Below are positions 45,312 through 54,988 of a stretch of DNA of 64,000 nt, in pieces. The stretch is from Heyndrickxia ginsengihumi (lineage in GTDB: Bacteria > Bacillota > Bacilli > Bacillales > Bacillaceae_C), in contig NZ_JAAIWK010000006.1 of assembly GCF_011008565.1 (NCBI RefSeq), positions 62,001 through 126,000 of the forward strand. The letters run 5' to 3'. The position numbers were made by a program, and so were the translations under genes. Positions within the stretch are counted from its first letter, which is position 1. Every line of letters begins with the position of its first letter. Under the pieces are notes generated by a model, which worked only from the letters and a program-made list of their open reading frames with translations, made no database searches and was not told the origin of the DNA.

Positions 45312-45768
45312 AAAAAGGTATAATTCCTCATTATTAAGGGGATTATACCTTTTTTGCTGTATAATTTTAATATTAATTTCAAACATTTCAAACGTGTGGG
45401 CACTATGATACAACATCAACAATCCATGATTTTTAGTCATTATATAGCTATTTATGATTTAGTTGTTCCAAAAGATAATCTTTTGCGTAAGCTTAACGAG
45501 TTGATCGATTTCTCTTTCGTCTATGATGAACTAAACGATAAATATTGTCATGTTAATGGTCGAAATGCTATCGCCCCTATTCGCATGTTCAAATATTTAT
45601 TGTTAAAAACAAGATTAGGCATGGAACTACAAGGCGCCATGGCTATATTTATAGTAGGTCTAAAAAAATATTGAAATTAATGGATCAAAAATAGGAGAAA
45701 AGCAGACTCCGGTAACTAAAAAAGACAACTTAAAGTTCACATTTGTGAATTTCAAGTGTCTTTTTTTC
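45312..45768 (+). mobile_element. IS1182-type element remnant with internal deletion
   Basis: Left part: a terminator-like hairpin (45312-45328 / 45339-45355), as often precedes transposase genes. Middle: the N-terminal transposase fragment at 45405-45674. Right part: a long imperfect stem (45721-45740 with 45745-45763) followed by T-run. The full element would be about 1.5-1.7 kb, so about 1 kb is missing. No target duplication could be fixed by eye. Confidence 0.6.
45405..45674 (+). pseudogene. truncated IS1182-family transposase, N-terminal fragment
   Basis: The 90-residue reading from the ATG at 45405 opens MIQHQQSMIFSHYIAIYDLV and continues with PKDNLLRKLNELIDFSFVYD, KYCHVNGRNAIAPIRMFKYL, the conserved N-terminal DUF772 region of IS1182-type transposases. 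It then departs from the family and stops. The DDE catalytic domain is absent, so it is inactive. Confidence 0.8.
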
Positions 45769-45997
45769 GTTTTGCTTTAGAAACGCTGAAAAACGTTTAA
45801 TCGCAGCCATTTTTTATGTATGTATCATCTTCTACTATTTTAATTAACAAACTCATTCTCTAGCTATCTTCCTATAAACAGTCAATTTCTCTTTGAAAAA
45901 TATGCTTTTTCACTGCATGACATCATTATCGTTACATATAATGTGGTAAGAGTACTCTTCCCCGTTATCATTATTAAGAAGAAGTGAGGCTACCTAT
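45769..45997. other. intergenic, no gene seen
   Basis: AT-rich region between the IS remnant and ykuK, presumably holding the ykuK promoter. Nothing further recognised. Confidence 0.4.
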
Positions 45998-46534
45998 ATG
46001 GAACAAGATTCGATCCGCAACTTTCGATTTCAAAACCTTCAAGAAAAGAACATGTCATTTGAAGATGTTTTTAAGCATATTGTGCATTTCATGAAGCTCA
46101 ATCCCCGAGGAAATTACCGGCTAATGGTCGGTACAGATTCCCAAGTTCATAGAACCTATACCATTTTTATAACAGGGATTGTCATCCAACAGGAAAGTCA
46201 TGGTGTATGGGCCTGTATTAGAAAGGTGATTGTGCCGAGAAAAATGCTGCACCTCCATGAACGTATTTCCAAAGAATTAACATTAACAGAAGAAATTGTT
46301 TCCATGTTTACGGAACATAAAAAAAACCAATTGATTCATATCATTCTACCCTACGTGTATCAAGGAGCAACTTTTTCGATGGAAGGACATATTGATATTG
46401 GGGCTGGCAACCGTAATAAAACGAGAGCATTTGTAAAAGAAATGGTTGCTCGAATGGAGTCCATGGGAGTTGAACCAAAGATTAAGCCGAATGCTTTTGT
46501 TGCCTCCAGCTATGCAAACCGCTATACAAAATAA
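45998..46534 (+). CDS. ykuK: YkuK-family (DUF458) RNase H-like protein
   Basis: This 178-aa cytoplasmic protein is a clear homologue of B. subtilis YkuK. The block YRLMVGTDSQVHRTYTIFITGIVIQ, split here as YRLMVGTDSQVHR and TIFITGIVIQ, contains the Asp typical of RNase H-like folds. A second acidic region is HIDIGAGNRNKTRAFVKEM. GWAC-like VWACIRKVIVPRKM is also conserved. The molecular activity of the family is not established. AAGAAGTGAGG precedes the ATG. Confidence 0.85.
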   Translation: MEQDSIRNFRFQNLQEKNMSFEDVFKHIVHFMKLNPRGNYRLMVGTDSQVHRTYTIFITGIVIQQESHGVWACIRKVIVPRKMLHLHERISKELTLTEEIVSMFTEHKKNQLIHIILPYVYQGATFSMEGHIDIGAGNRNKTRAFVKEMVARMESMGVEPKIKPNAFVASSYANRYTK

Positions 46535-46948
46535 CTTCAAAATTTTGAAATATCCCCTTGCCCGTTTAGGGGCGATTCGAAATAGGCCCATAATCGATCT
46601 AACATCTTTACGTTAATAACCTTTTAATAGTTATTGCATACTTATATATTAGTTGCTGACTGCCTTGCCAAAACATCAACATCTAAAAGAAGATAAGCAG
46701 TCAAGATCCACTTTATCTATAACAAGTTTCCCCCTCCTTCAATCAATCTTTGTATTACAAAAAATAAGCCCCTCAATGTCAGATCGTACGTATTTCTACA
46801 TACTTCCTCCAAAGAAGGGAATTAGATAAAGATATAAATAGAGTCCTCCTAACCGCCCGCGGAAAGCGAACCCCTGCTACCCACTCCTTTTTTTATATTT
46901 ATAAAAGTTTACTAGAGAAAAAATGTACTTTAAGCTATATAAAGATGT
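46535..46948. other. 414-bp gap with a GC-rich repeat fragment
   Basis: The only distinct element is CCGCCCGCGGAAAGCGAACCC-like sequence at about 46852-46873, the same GGAAAGCGAA core as the repeats at 7069 and 45216. No gene seen; transcripts from both sides converge here. Confidence 0.45.
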
Positions 46949-48049
46949 TTATTTATATAATAATGGAGCAATTTCTTTAGAATCAATGTTTGCTTTGTCA
47001 TACCATTTTGATCCTGTATCCACATCTTTTACTTTTTCACCTTTGGCTGCTTTAACTGCTAGTTTTACAGTATTATAACCAATGGCAATTGGATTTTGCG
47101 TAATGGAACCAAGGAATTTTCCAGATTTAATTGCATCAATTTGCAAAGTACCTGAATCAAACCCTACGGCAATAACCTTATTCTTGCCAATTCTTCCCCC
47201 AGCAATTGCAGAATCTGCATTAATAATTGATTTCGCTGCAAATTCATTAGATCCATAAATAGAAATTAAATCTTTCTTATTTAACAGAGCTTGCGCTTCC
47301 GTTTTTCCTGCTGAATCTGTTACTTCCGCTGGTATGCGAACCTCAATTATTGCGATTGCATTTTGTGGCTTTACTTTATTCGCAAATTTATCATGCCCTG
47401 TCACTTGAACTTTTCCCTTACCAACGCCATCCATCTTCTCAATATCTTTTACCATTTCGTCAATAAAACCAGATGTTCTTGCAGTAATAGATAATGAATT
47501 TACCTCTTGTGATAAAACTCCAATCCGAACAGGTTTTCCTTTTTTAGCCGCAGTTATCTTCTTCTTTATGGCTGTGAATGTTTTATCTGCAGCAAGTGCC
47601 CCTGCCTTATAGTTATCTGTAGAAGCAGTTGCTTTAATCGCGCCTTTTGGAGCATTCGGAACACCAGAATCAAATCCTATAATTGGAATATTTTTGCTCA
47701 TTGCCTGTTCTATATCATCTAATTCTGCGTTCGTATCAAGAGCGGCAAGGGCAACCGCCGAAGGATTTTTGTTTATAGCATCGTTAAGCATTTCAACTTG
47801 GTCAGAAATAGCGCTTTCATCTTTAGGGCCAACAAAATTCATTTTGACCCCCTCTTCCTTAGCAGCTTTTTCAGCCCCTGTTCTAACAGCTTTCCAATAA
47901 TCGTTTTGAAAACCTTTTGCTATCACTTCTAATCTTATATCATCACCTTTTGATGCCCCTGTTTTTGCATTGCCACATGCACTAAGAACAAGTATTGATA
48001 TCAGCGTAGCAACCATTGCAAATCCAAATTTTTTTGAGATTTTTTTCAT
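46949..48049 (-). CDS. sugar ABC transporter substrate-binding lipoprotein (RbsB-type), probable L-fucose/D-arabinose binding
   Basis: This 366-aa lipoprotein has an N-terminal signal with lipobox LSAC at about residues 22-25. The periplasmic-binding type 1 domain includes VIAKGFQNDYWKAVRTGAEKAAKE at its start, split here for length as VIAKGFQNDYW and AVRTGAEKAAKE, then IIGFDSGVPN and VIAVGFDSGT. Pentose/hexose importers of the Rbs/Rha/Als type share this. It is the most distal gene of the fuc operon, 49 nt after the permease, which indicates the cargo. AAACAATG context with GGGGGAAAAAC as ribosome site. Confidence 0.85.
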   Translation of the reverse strand: MKKISKKFGFAMVATLISILVLSACGNAKTGASKGDDIRLEVIAKGFQNDYWKAVRTGAEKAAKEEGVKMNFVGPKDESAISDQVEMLNDAINKNPSAVALAALDTNAELDDIEQAMSKNIPIIGFDSGVPNAPKGAIKATASTDNYKAGALAADKTFTAIKKKITAAKKGKPVRIGVLSQEVNSLSITARTSGFIDEMVKDIEKMDGVGKGKVQVTGHDKFANKVKPQNAIAIIEVRIPAEVTDSAGKTEAQALLNKKDLISIYGSNEFAAKSIINADSAIAGGRIGKNKVIAVGFDSGTLQIDAIKSGKFLGSITQNPIAIGYNTVKLAVKAAKGEKVKDVDTGSKWYDKANIDSKEIAPLLYK

Positions 48050-48098
48050 TGTTTTTCCCCCTCATTAAGATAGAACACCAATATTATATTGAAAAACA

Positions 48099-49112
48099 TT
48101 ACACCCTCTTTTTGCGATTTCGATAGATATCAAGATAGACAGCGATAATAACAACAAAACCAGTAATAAAAATTTGATAATGGGGCTGTAAGTTAATAAA
48201 TGGTAAGCCAACTTTAAGTACACTCATAATAAATACCCCAATAATAGTTCCTAAAATTGAGCCTAACCCCCCTGCTAAAGATGTACCACCAACGACAACT
48301 CCAGCAATCGCATCAAGTTCAAAGCCTTGGCCAGCACCAGGAAGAATAGTCGTATAAGTAGCTGAATAGGCAATTGCCGCAAGCCCGGCAAATAAACCGC
48401 TAATGATGTACGACATTCCCTCCCATTTCACAATATTAACACCTGATAATCGTGTAGCTTCCATATTGCTTCCTATCGAAAATATATAACGGCCAATTCT
48501 TGTTTTATTTAATATCACCGCAGCTAAAAGAACAAAAACAATAAGCACAAAAATGCCAATTGGAAAATTATTGTCGAGCCGGAAAAAACTTTTGTAATAG
48601 CCGTCGGAACTTGAGCGTAACGGAAAAGTAACACTTTGAACATTGGATACCATCGAACTTAATCCTTCCGCAATCATCATTGTTCCAAGTGTTGCAATAA
48701 AAGCTGGTAATCTCATTTTTGCAACGAGGATAGCATTGACAAGACCAAATAGACCACCAACGACAATAATACTAATTAATGATAACCACATTGGCCATCC
48801 AAGATTGGAATGCAGCACTCCACCTACCATCGCCGCACACATCATCACTGTTCCAATTGATAGATCAATTCCTCCTGTGATAATAACAAAGGTTACCCCA
48901 ATTGCTAAAAACCCAATATAATAGGAGGCGTCAAAAATACTAACCAATGTATTTACTGAACGAAAAGCTGGACTAGAAATGGCAAAAAATAAATAAATTG
49001 CTAACAGTGCGACGATTGCAATTAATTTTTGTGTTCCAATCTTTTGTATCGTACTTGCTGCAAAATGAATATGATGGTTGTTCTCCATTTCTACTTCCTT
49101 AACTACTGGCAT
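48099..49112 (-). CDS. sugar ABC transporter permease (RbsC-type)
   Basis: This 337-aa membrane protein has about nine to ten helices. The signature GVTFVIITGGIDLSIGTVMM and the loop GVVVGGTSLAGGLGSILGTIIG are those of the BPD_transp_2 family used with RbsA-type ATPases. The ATG at 49112 follows GGGGGAAGAGACC and overlaps the end of the ATPase gene by 14 nt. Probably works as a homodimer. Confidence 0.87.
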   Translation of the reverse strand: MPVVKEVEMENNHHIHFAASTIQKIGTQKLIAIVALLAIYLFFAISSPAFRSVNTLVSIFDASYYIGFLAIGVTFVIITGGIDLSIGTVMMCAAMVGGVLHSNLGWPMWLSLISIIVVGGLFGLVNAILVAKMRLPAFIATLGTMMIAEGLSSMVSNVQSVTFPLRSSSDGYYKSFFRLDNNFPIGIFVLIVFVLLAAVILNKTRIGRYIFSIGSNMEATRLSGVNIVKWEGMSYIISGLFAGLAAIAYSATYTTILPGAGQGFELDAIAGVVVGGTSLAGGLGSILGTIIGVFIMSVLKVGLPFINLQPHYQIFITGFVVIIAVYLDIYRNRKKRV

Positions 49113-50619
49113 GGTCTCTTCCCCCATTTCTCATTGTTGCATAATGTATAATCTTCTCTTGGCTCGCGTCTTCGATTGAAAGTTCTGCTGTTTTTCTCCC
49201 TTCACACATAACGATAATCCGATCGCTCATTCGTAAAATTTCTGGTAATTCTGAAGAAATCATAATAATTGATTTTCCTTCTTCAGCTAATTGATTCATT
49301 AAATGATAAATTTCACTCTTTGCTCCAATATCAATCCCTCTTGTTGGTTCATCAAAAATGAAAATATCGCTATTCTGCGCAAGCCATTTAGCAATGATCA
49401 CTTTTTGCTGATTTCCCCCTGAAAGATTTCTCACTAACTGTTTGGAAGATGGCGTTTTAATATTGAGAGATTCTATATAACGATTACTAATTTTTTGGAT
49501 CAACCTATCTTTAATAATCATAGATTTTGTAAAACGAACTAATGATGGCAGTACAGTATTATTTCCAACATCCATATCTACAACTACACCGTATCTCTTT
49601 CTATCTTCCGACAAATAGCCTATTCCATTCTGCACGGCATCCCTCGGGTTTTTGATTTCTACTTTTTTTCCTTTAATAAAGATTTCTCCACTGTCACATT
49701 TGTCTGCACCAAATATTAATCTTGCAACTTCTGTCCTTCCAGCACCCATTAAGCCGGAAAAGCCAAGAATTTCCCCCTTTCTCAATTGAAAAGATACATT
49801 CTTCACTTCATCACTACGAGATAAATCTTTTACTTCTAACACAATTTCTGCATCTTCACTTACAGCGGATTTCTGCTTTGGTTCCTCATATATTGCCCTT
49901 CCGACCATCATGCTGATGATCTCATCTTTCGTTGTATTCTTCGTCTCTAGTTCTCCGACATACTCACCATCACGCATAACCGTAACCCGATCGGTAATTT
50001 TTTCAATCTCATCCATTCGATGAGAAATATATACGATACCTATACCTTTGCTTCTTAAATCTTCAATAATATGAAAAAGCTCGGTAATTTCTGCCTCCGT
50101 TAAAGCTGCTGTAGGTTCATCAAATACTAGAACTTTTGCATTCATTGAAATAGCCTTGGCGATTTCAACCATTTGTTGTTTTCCTACAGTTAAGTTTCCT
50201 ACTACTTCTTTTGGGTTAATCTTTATATTTAATAAATCAAATAGTTCTTTTGATTTGTCATTAATGGCACGATCATCTGTAAAAATCTTCATCTTCATAC
50301 TTTCTCGCCCAATAAAAATATTTTGAGCGACTGTCAAGTGATTCATCATATTTAATTCTTGATGGACAATGACAATTCCAGCATCTTGAGATTCTTTTGG
50401 TCCTTTAAAATCAACAGTTTTACCATCATAAATAATTTCGCCGCCATCCTTTTCATATATTCCTGTCAATACCTTCATCAATGTTGATTTTCCTGCTCCA
50501 TTTTCTCCCATTAATGCATGAACTTCACCTTTTCTAAGCTCGAGATGTACCCCTTTTAGTGCATGAACTGGACCGAAAGACTTTTTTATCCCAGACATTT
50601 TTAAGATTACATCATTCAA
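49099..50619 (-). CDS. sugar ABC transporter ATPase, two-domain RbsA/XylG type
   Basis: This fused ATPase of about 506 aa has two cassettes. The first has Walker A GENGAGKST, signature LTVGKQQMVEIAKA and Walker B VLVFDEPTAAL. The second has a degenerate Walker A (GLMGAGRTE), signature LSGGNQQKVIIAKWL and IFIFDEPTRGID. This asymmetry is normal for sugar importers. The start is taken as TTG at 50619, which lies 6 nt after GGAGGTG; a TTG at 50634 overlaps that site and the first ATG is further in. Confidence 0.87.
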   Translation of the reverse strand: MNDVILKMSGIKKSFGPVHALKGVHLELRKGEVHALMGENGAGKSTLMKVLTGIYEKDGGEIIYDGKTVDFKGPKESQDAGIVIVHQELNMMNHLTVAQNIFIGRESMKMKIFTDDRAINDKSKELFDLLNIKINPKEVVGNLTVGKQQMVEIAKAISMNAKVLVFDEPTAALTEAEITELFHIIEDLRSKGIGIVYISHRMDEIEKITDRVTVMRDGEYVGELETKNTTKDEIISMMVGRAIYEEPKQKSAVSEDAEIVLEVKDLSRSDEVKNVSFQLRKGEILGFSGLMGAGRTEVARLIFGADKCDSGEIFIKGKKVEIKNPRDAVQNGIGYLSEDRKRYGVVVDMDVGNNTVLPSLVRFTKSMIIKDRLIQKISNRYIESLNIKTPSSKQLVRNLSGGNQQKVIIAKWLAQNSDIFIFDEPTRGIDIGAKSEIYHLMNQLAEEGKSIIMISSELPEILRMSDRIIVMCEGRKTAELSIEDASQEKIIHYATMRNGGRDHASS

Positions 50620-50635
50620 TGCTTTCACCTCCAAA

Positions 50636-51064
50636 CTAGCGGACGACCCCTTTTTTTAAAATGATATTTGCATATAAAGACTCTTCACCAGTTGCAATGA
50701 CTGCGTAACTGTTTTTACTATGTTCATAGAATGAAAATCGTTCTTCAAGTTTTATTCGTTTATTTTCTGCACCTGATTGCTCCAATATTTCCTCATAAGT
50801 TTTCCAAATCTTAGGACGATCATCATCTCCAGGTGATACTTTCATTAATGTAACTGCTTCATTGCTATAAGTATCTAATGGAAAAAACTTTAAAATAGCT
50901 TCAAGCAATACTGGTATGCTTAGACCATCTGCTCTAGCTAATATATTTGCATGACTCGCACTTGGAAAATTCCCATCTGCAAGAACAAGTTCATCACCGT
51001 GACCCATTTCCATTAATACTTTTAGTATTTCTGGCGATAATATTGCTGGTATATGTTTAAGCAT
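50636..51064 (-). CDS. fucU: L-fucose mutarotase (RbsD/FucU family)
   Basis: This 142-aa protein starts at the ATG at 51064 after AAGGGGGG; the frame extends upstream into the kinase gene. The opening MLKHIPAILSPEILKVL and MGHGDELVLADGNFPS match FucU almost word for word, including the conserved Asp/His region. It equilibrates the alpha and beta anomers of L-fucose so the isomerase gets its preferred form. Its presence is the best evidence that the operon is for fucose and not rhamnose. Confidence 0.92.
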   Translation of the reverse strand: MLKHIPAILSPEILKVLMEMGHGDELVLADGNFPSASHANILARADGLSIPVLLEAILKFFPLDTYSNEAVTLMKVSPGDDDRPKIWKTYEEILEQSGAENKRIKLEERFSFYEHSKNSYAVIATGEESLYANIILKKGVVR

Positions 51065-51080
51065 TCTTTTCCCCCCTTTA

Positions 51081-52577
51081 TTAAAACTTGCTCCTTTGTT
51101 CTGGATGAAGTCTTCCAACTTTAAGTAAATGACAATATATTTCATAATGTTGTTTCCATAGTTGTTCATCTTTTGGTTGATATTCTACTAATCTAAATGA
51201 GCTTTTTACGATTTCTCGTGCCTGCTGCAAGTCTTGTATGGCTCCACTGCCAATTAATTGCACGATGATATTTCCAATTGCAGTTGCTTCCGCGGGTCCA
51301 GCTATAACCTTTTTTCCTACTGCGTTAGCTGTCATTTGGCAAAGGATTTCTGCTTGTGCCCCCCCACCAACGATGTTTACTATTGAGTATTCTTTTCCAA
51401 TCACCTCTTGAATTTCTTCAATAACCAATCGGTATTTCAAAGCTAAACTCTCATATATGACACGAACAATTTCAGCATCTGTGTTAGGAACGTACTGATC
51501 TGTTGCGGCTGCATATTGTCTAATTCGTTTCGGTATATTCCCCGGATGTTGGAATTCTAGATAATCTGTATCCAAATAACAATTAAACGGTTTGGCATGC
51601 TGTGCAATCTCAGCAAGCTCAGAATAACTATAAATCCTTCCTTCTCTCTCAAATTGCCGCTTTGTTTCCTGAATCATCCATAGCCCTGCTATATTTTTCA
51701 ATAAACTTGTTGTCTTATCGGCACTGCTTTCATTAGTGATGTTATAATATAGAGATGTTTCATTAATTATCGGCTGCTTAATTTCTGTTCCAATCAATGA
51801 CCATGTTCCCGATGAAATGAATAAAAATTCTTCATTACACGGGACACTTGCAATTGCACTAGCTGTATCATGAGAACCAACCGCAATTACTGGGATTTCA
51901 GCAATGCCTAGTTCCTCTGCCAAAACTGGTGTAATATTTCCTATTGTTGCCCCTGGTTCTACTAGCTCTCCCATCATACTCTCTGGAATATGAAAAGTAT
52001 TTAAAATTTCCTTACTCCATTTTTTCTTATATGGGTCAAATAACTGTGTCGTTGAAGCAATTGTTATTTCTGTTTTTGCAGTATTTGTTAATAAATAATT
52101 GAATAAATCCGGCATTAAAAGCAGTTTATTTATCTGTTCAAATTGCTTTACGTTCCGCTCCTTTAATGACATTAACTGAAAAAGCGTGTTAATATCTAAA
52201 ATTTGATTTCCCGTCAATTGATATAATTTTTCTTTTGTCAATATTTTTTCTGCTTTTTTACTCATCCCTTCTGTTCGTCTATCGCGATAATGAACAGGCC
52301 TTGCAAGTAAATTTCCAGCGCTGTCCAGTAATCCAAAGTCTACTCCCCATGTATCGATACCAACGCTGTCTAAATGACTGATATGCGCTGCAAGTCGCAG
52401 AGAATTTTTTATTTCAAAAAATAATGCCTCTATATCCCAGTAAAGTGTATTTTCTTCTTCTATGGGTATATTTTCAAACCGATGGATTTCTTGGAGATAC
52501 AATTTTTCGCCGTCATATTTTCCCAAGATCGCCCTACCATTTGAAGCTCCTAAATCAAGCGCCAGTACTTGTTTCAC
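51081..52577 (-). CDS. FGGY-family kinase, rhamnulokinase-like (L-fuculokinase role proposed)
   Basis: This 498-aa kinase starts at the GTG at 52577, 9 nt after AAAGGGGTG. RhaB-like landmarks are LALDLGASNGRAILG (ATP side), GIDTWGVDFGLLD and RPVHYRDRRTEGM, with the catalytic Asp in GVDFG, and GGGAQAEILCQMTANA near the C-terminus. By context, with FucI, FucU and FucA, it should phosphorylate L-fuculose at O1. RhaB-type enzymes serve as fuculokinases in some other bacteria, and FucK and RhaB are both FGGY. Specificity between fuculose and rhamnulose cannot be read from sequence. Confidence 0.83.
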   Translation of the reverse strand: MKQVLALDLGASNGRAILGKYDGEKLYLQEIHRFENIPIEEENTLYWDIEALFFEIKNSLRLAAHISHLDSVGIDTWGVDFGLLDSAGNLLARPVHYRDRRTEGMSKKAEKILTKEKLYQLTGNQILDINTLFQLMSLKERNVKQFEQINKLLLMPDLFNYLLTNTAKTEITIASTTQLFDPYKKKWSKEILNTFHIPESMMGELVEPGATIGNITPVLAEELGIAEIPVIAVGSHDTASAIASVPCNEEFLFISSGTWSLIGTEIKQPIINETSLYYNITNESSADKTTSLLKNIAGLWMIQETKRQFEREGRIYSYSELAEIAQHAKPFNCYLDTDYLEFQHPGNIPKRIRQYAAATDQYVPNTDAEIVRVIYESLALKYRLVIEEIQEVIGKEYSIVNIVGGGAQAEILCQMTANAVGKKVIAGPAEATAIGNIIVQLIGSGAIQDLQQAREIVKSSFRLVEYQPKDEQLWKQHYEIYCHLLKVGRLHPEQRSKF

Positions 52578-52604
52578 AAAGCAATACACCCCTTTCAAAA
52601 CTGG

Positions 52605-53291
52605 TTAATTATACTTCTTATACCCAGGATGTTTTCCTGTTACTTTATAGCCCTCACGCATTTTAAATAATCTTTCAAGGTTCTCTCTCGGAATTTCCTT
52701 TTCTTGTTTTCCTTGATTAAGCATTCTTGCAATAAAACTAGTCTTCGCAACTAATTCTAATGTTTCCATTCGATAGTATGCTGTTATAAGATCACATCCA
52801 ACTGACAATGCACCATGGTTTTCCAACAACAGGACATCATGATGCTCTAAGTACGGTGTAATTGCTTCTGGTACTTCCATCGTTGAAGGAGTTCCAAATG
52901 GAGTAATCGGGACTGATCCAATCGTGATTGCACTTTCAATCAAGGAATAATTGTCTAAATGAATATGAGCAAGTGCAAATCCTGTTGCGGTTGGAGGATG
53001 TGCATGGACAACGGCCCCAACATCATCACGTTCAGAATAGCAGCGTAAATGCATTTTTATTTCGCTTGATGGACGATACTCGCCATTTGCCTCCAAGATT
53101 TCCCCTTGACTATTAATCTTTACTAGCTTTTCAGGTGTAATAAAGCTTTTACTTATACCAGTCGGTGTAGTAATAAAAATATTTTCCTCGAGCTTTGCAC
53201 TGACATTGCCGTCATTTGCAGCGACCCAGCCTAATTGCCACATTTTATTGCAAACTTCACATATTTCATCTTTTAGTTGTGCTTCATTCAT
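52605..53291 (-). CDS. fucA: L-fuculose-1-phosphate aldolase (class II)
   Basis: This 228-aa zinc aldolase starts at the ATG at 53291 after GGGAGGTAGC. The metal site is VVHAHPPTATGFAL (two His) and LLLENHGAL (third His), with the catalytic Glu in PSSEIKMHLR. ANDGNVSAKL near 37-46 binds phosphate. It cleaves fuculose-1-phosphate to dihydroxyacetone phosphate and L-lactaldehyde. Ribulose-1-phosphate is also an accepted substrate of FucA. No lactaldehyde dehydrogenase or reductase is in the operon. Confidence 0.88.
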   Translation of the reverse strand: MNEAQLKDEICEVCNKMWQLGWVAANDGNVSAKLEENIFITTPTGISKSFITPEKLVKINSQGEILEANGEYRPSSEIKMHLRCYSERDDVGAVVHAHPPTATGFALAHIHLDNYSLIESAITIGSVPITPFGTPSTMEVPEAITPYLEHHDVLLLENHGALSVGCDLITAYYRMETLELVAKTSFIARMLNQGKQEKEIPRENLERLFKMREGYKVTGKHPGYKKYN

Positions 53292-53320
53292 TTTGCTACC
53301 TCCCTGTCTTTGGAAACGGC

Positions 53321-54988
53321 TCAAACTCTTGCATCATTTTTCATATCCTGCAGTTTCTGTAATACTTTGCTATTCAAATTTTCTTCCCTTGCTTCCCGAT
53401 AAAGCTCATATAGTTGCTGATACATTTTCGTGCGTTCTTTATGTGGATAAACTGTATGAACATGACGGTCTGCCATTGCTTCCGCTGCATCCTGAATCGT
53501 GTCGTATCCACCTTCCTTCATTCCCGCAGCAACTGCTGCATACATAGCTGCACCGACTGCTGAAGCATGTTCTAAGTAACTGACTTTAATAGGAAAATCA
53601 AGAATATCGGCATATATTTGGACTAACAATTGGTTCTTTTTGGAAATCCCTCCACAAGCATAAAACTCTTTTATCGGCATCCCTCCTCTTTCAAATTTTT
53701 CAATGATTAATTTAGTCCCAAACCCTGATGCTTCTATTAAAGCCCGATAAATTTCCTCAGCTTTTGTATCTAGATCAAAACCATATAATACCCCTGATAA
53801 ATCAGGGCGATTATCAATTCTGCTGCCGTTCCACCAATCTAACGCCAAGATTCCTCTGCCTCCCGGATTTAATGAAGAAGCCCTTTCAGAGAGATAATCG
53901 TGAATCCCCATGTTCATTTCTGCTGCAGCCTCGAAGTAGTGCTTAGAAACTTGATTTCTAATAAACCAATCGAACATATCCCCTACAGCCGCCTGCCCGC
54001 ATTCATAAGCATACAGACCTTCAATAATCCCATCTTTAACTACTCCGTTTACTCCTTGGAGATAGTTCAACTTCTCTGATACAACTAAATGGCAGGTAGA
54101 TGTTCCAATGACGGCAACCATCGTGCCTTCCCTTGTCGCATTCACAGCCGGTACAGCAGCATGGGCATCAATCACACTTGATGCAATAACTGTTTTATAA
54201 CTCAATCCTAATTTTTCAGCCATTCGAGAGGAAATGTTTCCTACTGACTGACCTAAATGAATCATCTCTCCTGGTAGTTTCTCTTCAACAACGTTTCCAA
54301 ACTCTTTGTCGAGTGATCTAAAATATTCTTTTGATGGATATTTCCCCTGCCACATCGCTTTATATCCACTATGGCAAATACTTCTTTTCAAGTTTCCAGA
54401 TAGCTGCCAAACTAGCCAATCTCCAGCTTCTATAAAGCAATCAGTCTTTGCATATATTTCCGGATCCTCTTTAAAGATTTGCAATATTTTTGGAAACAGC
54501 CATTCAGATGAAATTTGTCTGTTATACGCTTTTATAAACTCCTCATTTCTACTATTTCCAGTTTCATTGATTTTTTCTGCATAGCTTTGGGCTGCATGAT
54601 GCTTCCACAATTTCACGTACGCATGCGGATGATCTTTAAATTTCTCAATTTGATGAAGCGCCTTCCCATTTTTAGAAGCAGGCAACATTGTACAGGATGT
54701 AAAATCTATGCCGATCCCAATAACACGTTCTTTAGTTACACTACTTTTTTCGATTATTTCTGGAATAATTGTATAGAGCGCTTCTAAGTAATCATCAGCA
54801 CTCTGTAATGCCCAATGTGCTGGAAGTTGACGATTCCCAATCTTATCTTTTATAACTCCGTGACGATATTCTTTTACAGCTTCAGCTACAACTTCTCCAT
54901 TTGCGGTGTTAACAAGGACCGCTCTTGCAGATAAAGTTCCGTAATCAAGTCCAATTGTGAACTTATCATAAGAATTAATTTCTACCAT
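53321..54988 (-). CDS. FGGY-family ribulokinase (AraB-like), second kinase of the fuc operon
   Basis: This 555-aa kinase has the length and motifs of ribulokinase: [17 protein letters not shown], the [13 protein letters not shown] catalytic Asp, [11 protein letters not shown] and [11 protein letters not shown]. The ATG at 54988 overlaps fucI by 14 nt and has no independent ribosome site, so translation is coupled to the isomerase. FucI also converts D-arabinose to D-ribulose. An AraB-like enzyme would turn D-ribulose into ribulose-5-phosphate, extending the operon to D-arabinose. That pairing is inference; a role as the true fuculokinase is not excluded. Confidence 0.83.
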   Translation of the reverse strand: MVEINSYDKFTIGLDYGTLSARAVLVNTANGEVVAEAVKEYRHGVIKDKIGNRQLPAHWALQSADDYLEALYTIIPEIIEKSSVTKERVIGIGIDFTSCTMLPASKNGKALHQIEKFKDHPHAYVKLWKHHAAQSYAEKINETGNSRNEEFIKAYNRQISSEWLFPKILQIFKEDPEIYAKTDCFIEAGDWLVWQLSGNLKRSICHSGYKAMWQGKYPSKEYFRSLDKEFGNVVEEKLPGEMIHLGQSVGNISSRMAEKLGLSYKTVIASSVIDAHAAVPAVNATREGTMVAVIGTSTCHLVVSEKLNYLQGVNGVVKDGIIEGLYAYECGQAAVGDMFDWFIRNQVSKHYFEAAAEMNMGIHDYLSERASSLNPGGRGILALDWWNGSRIDNRPDLSGVLYGFDLDTKAEEIYRALIEASGFGTKLIIEKFERGGMPIKEFYACGGISKKNQLLVQIYADILDFPIKVSYLEHASAVGAAMYAAVAAGMKEGGYDTIQDAAEAMADRHVHTVYPHKERTKMYQQLYELYREAREENLNSKVLQKLQDMKNDARV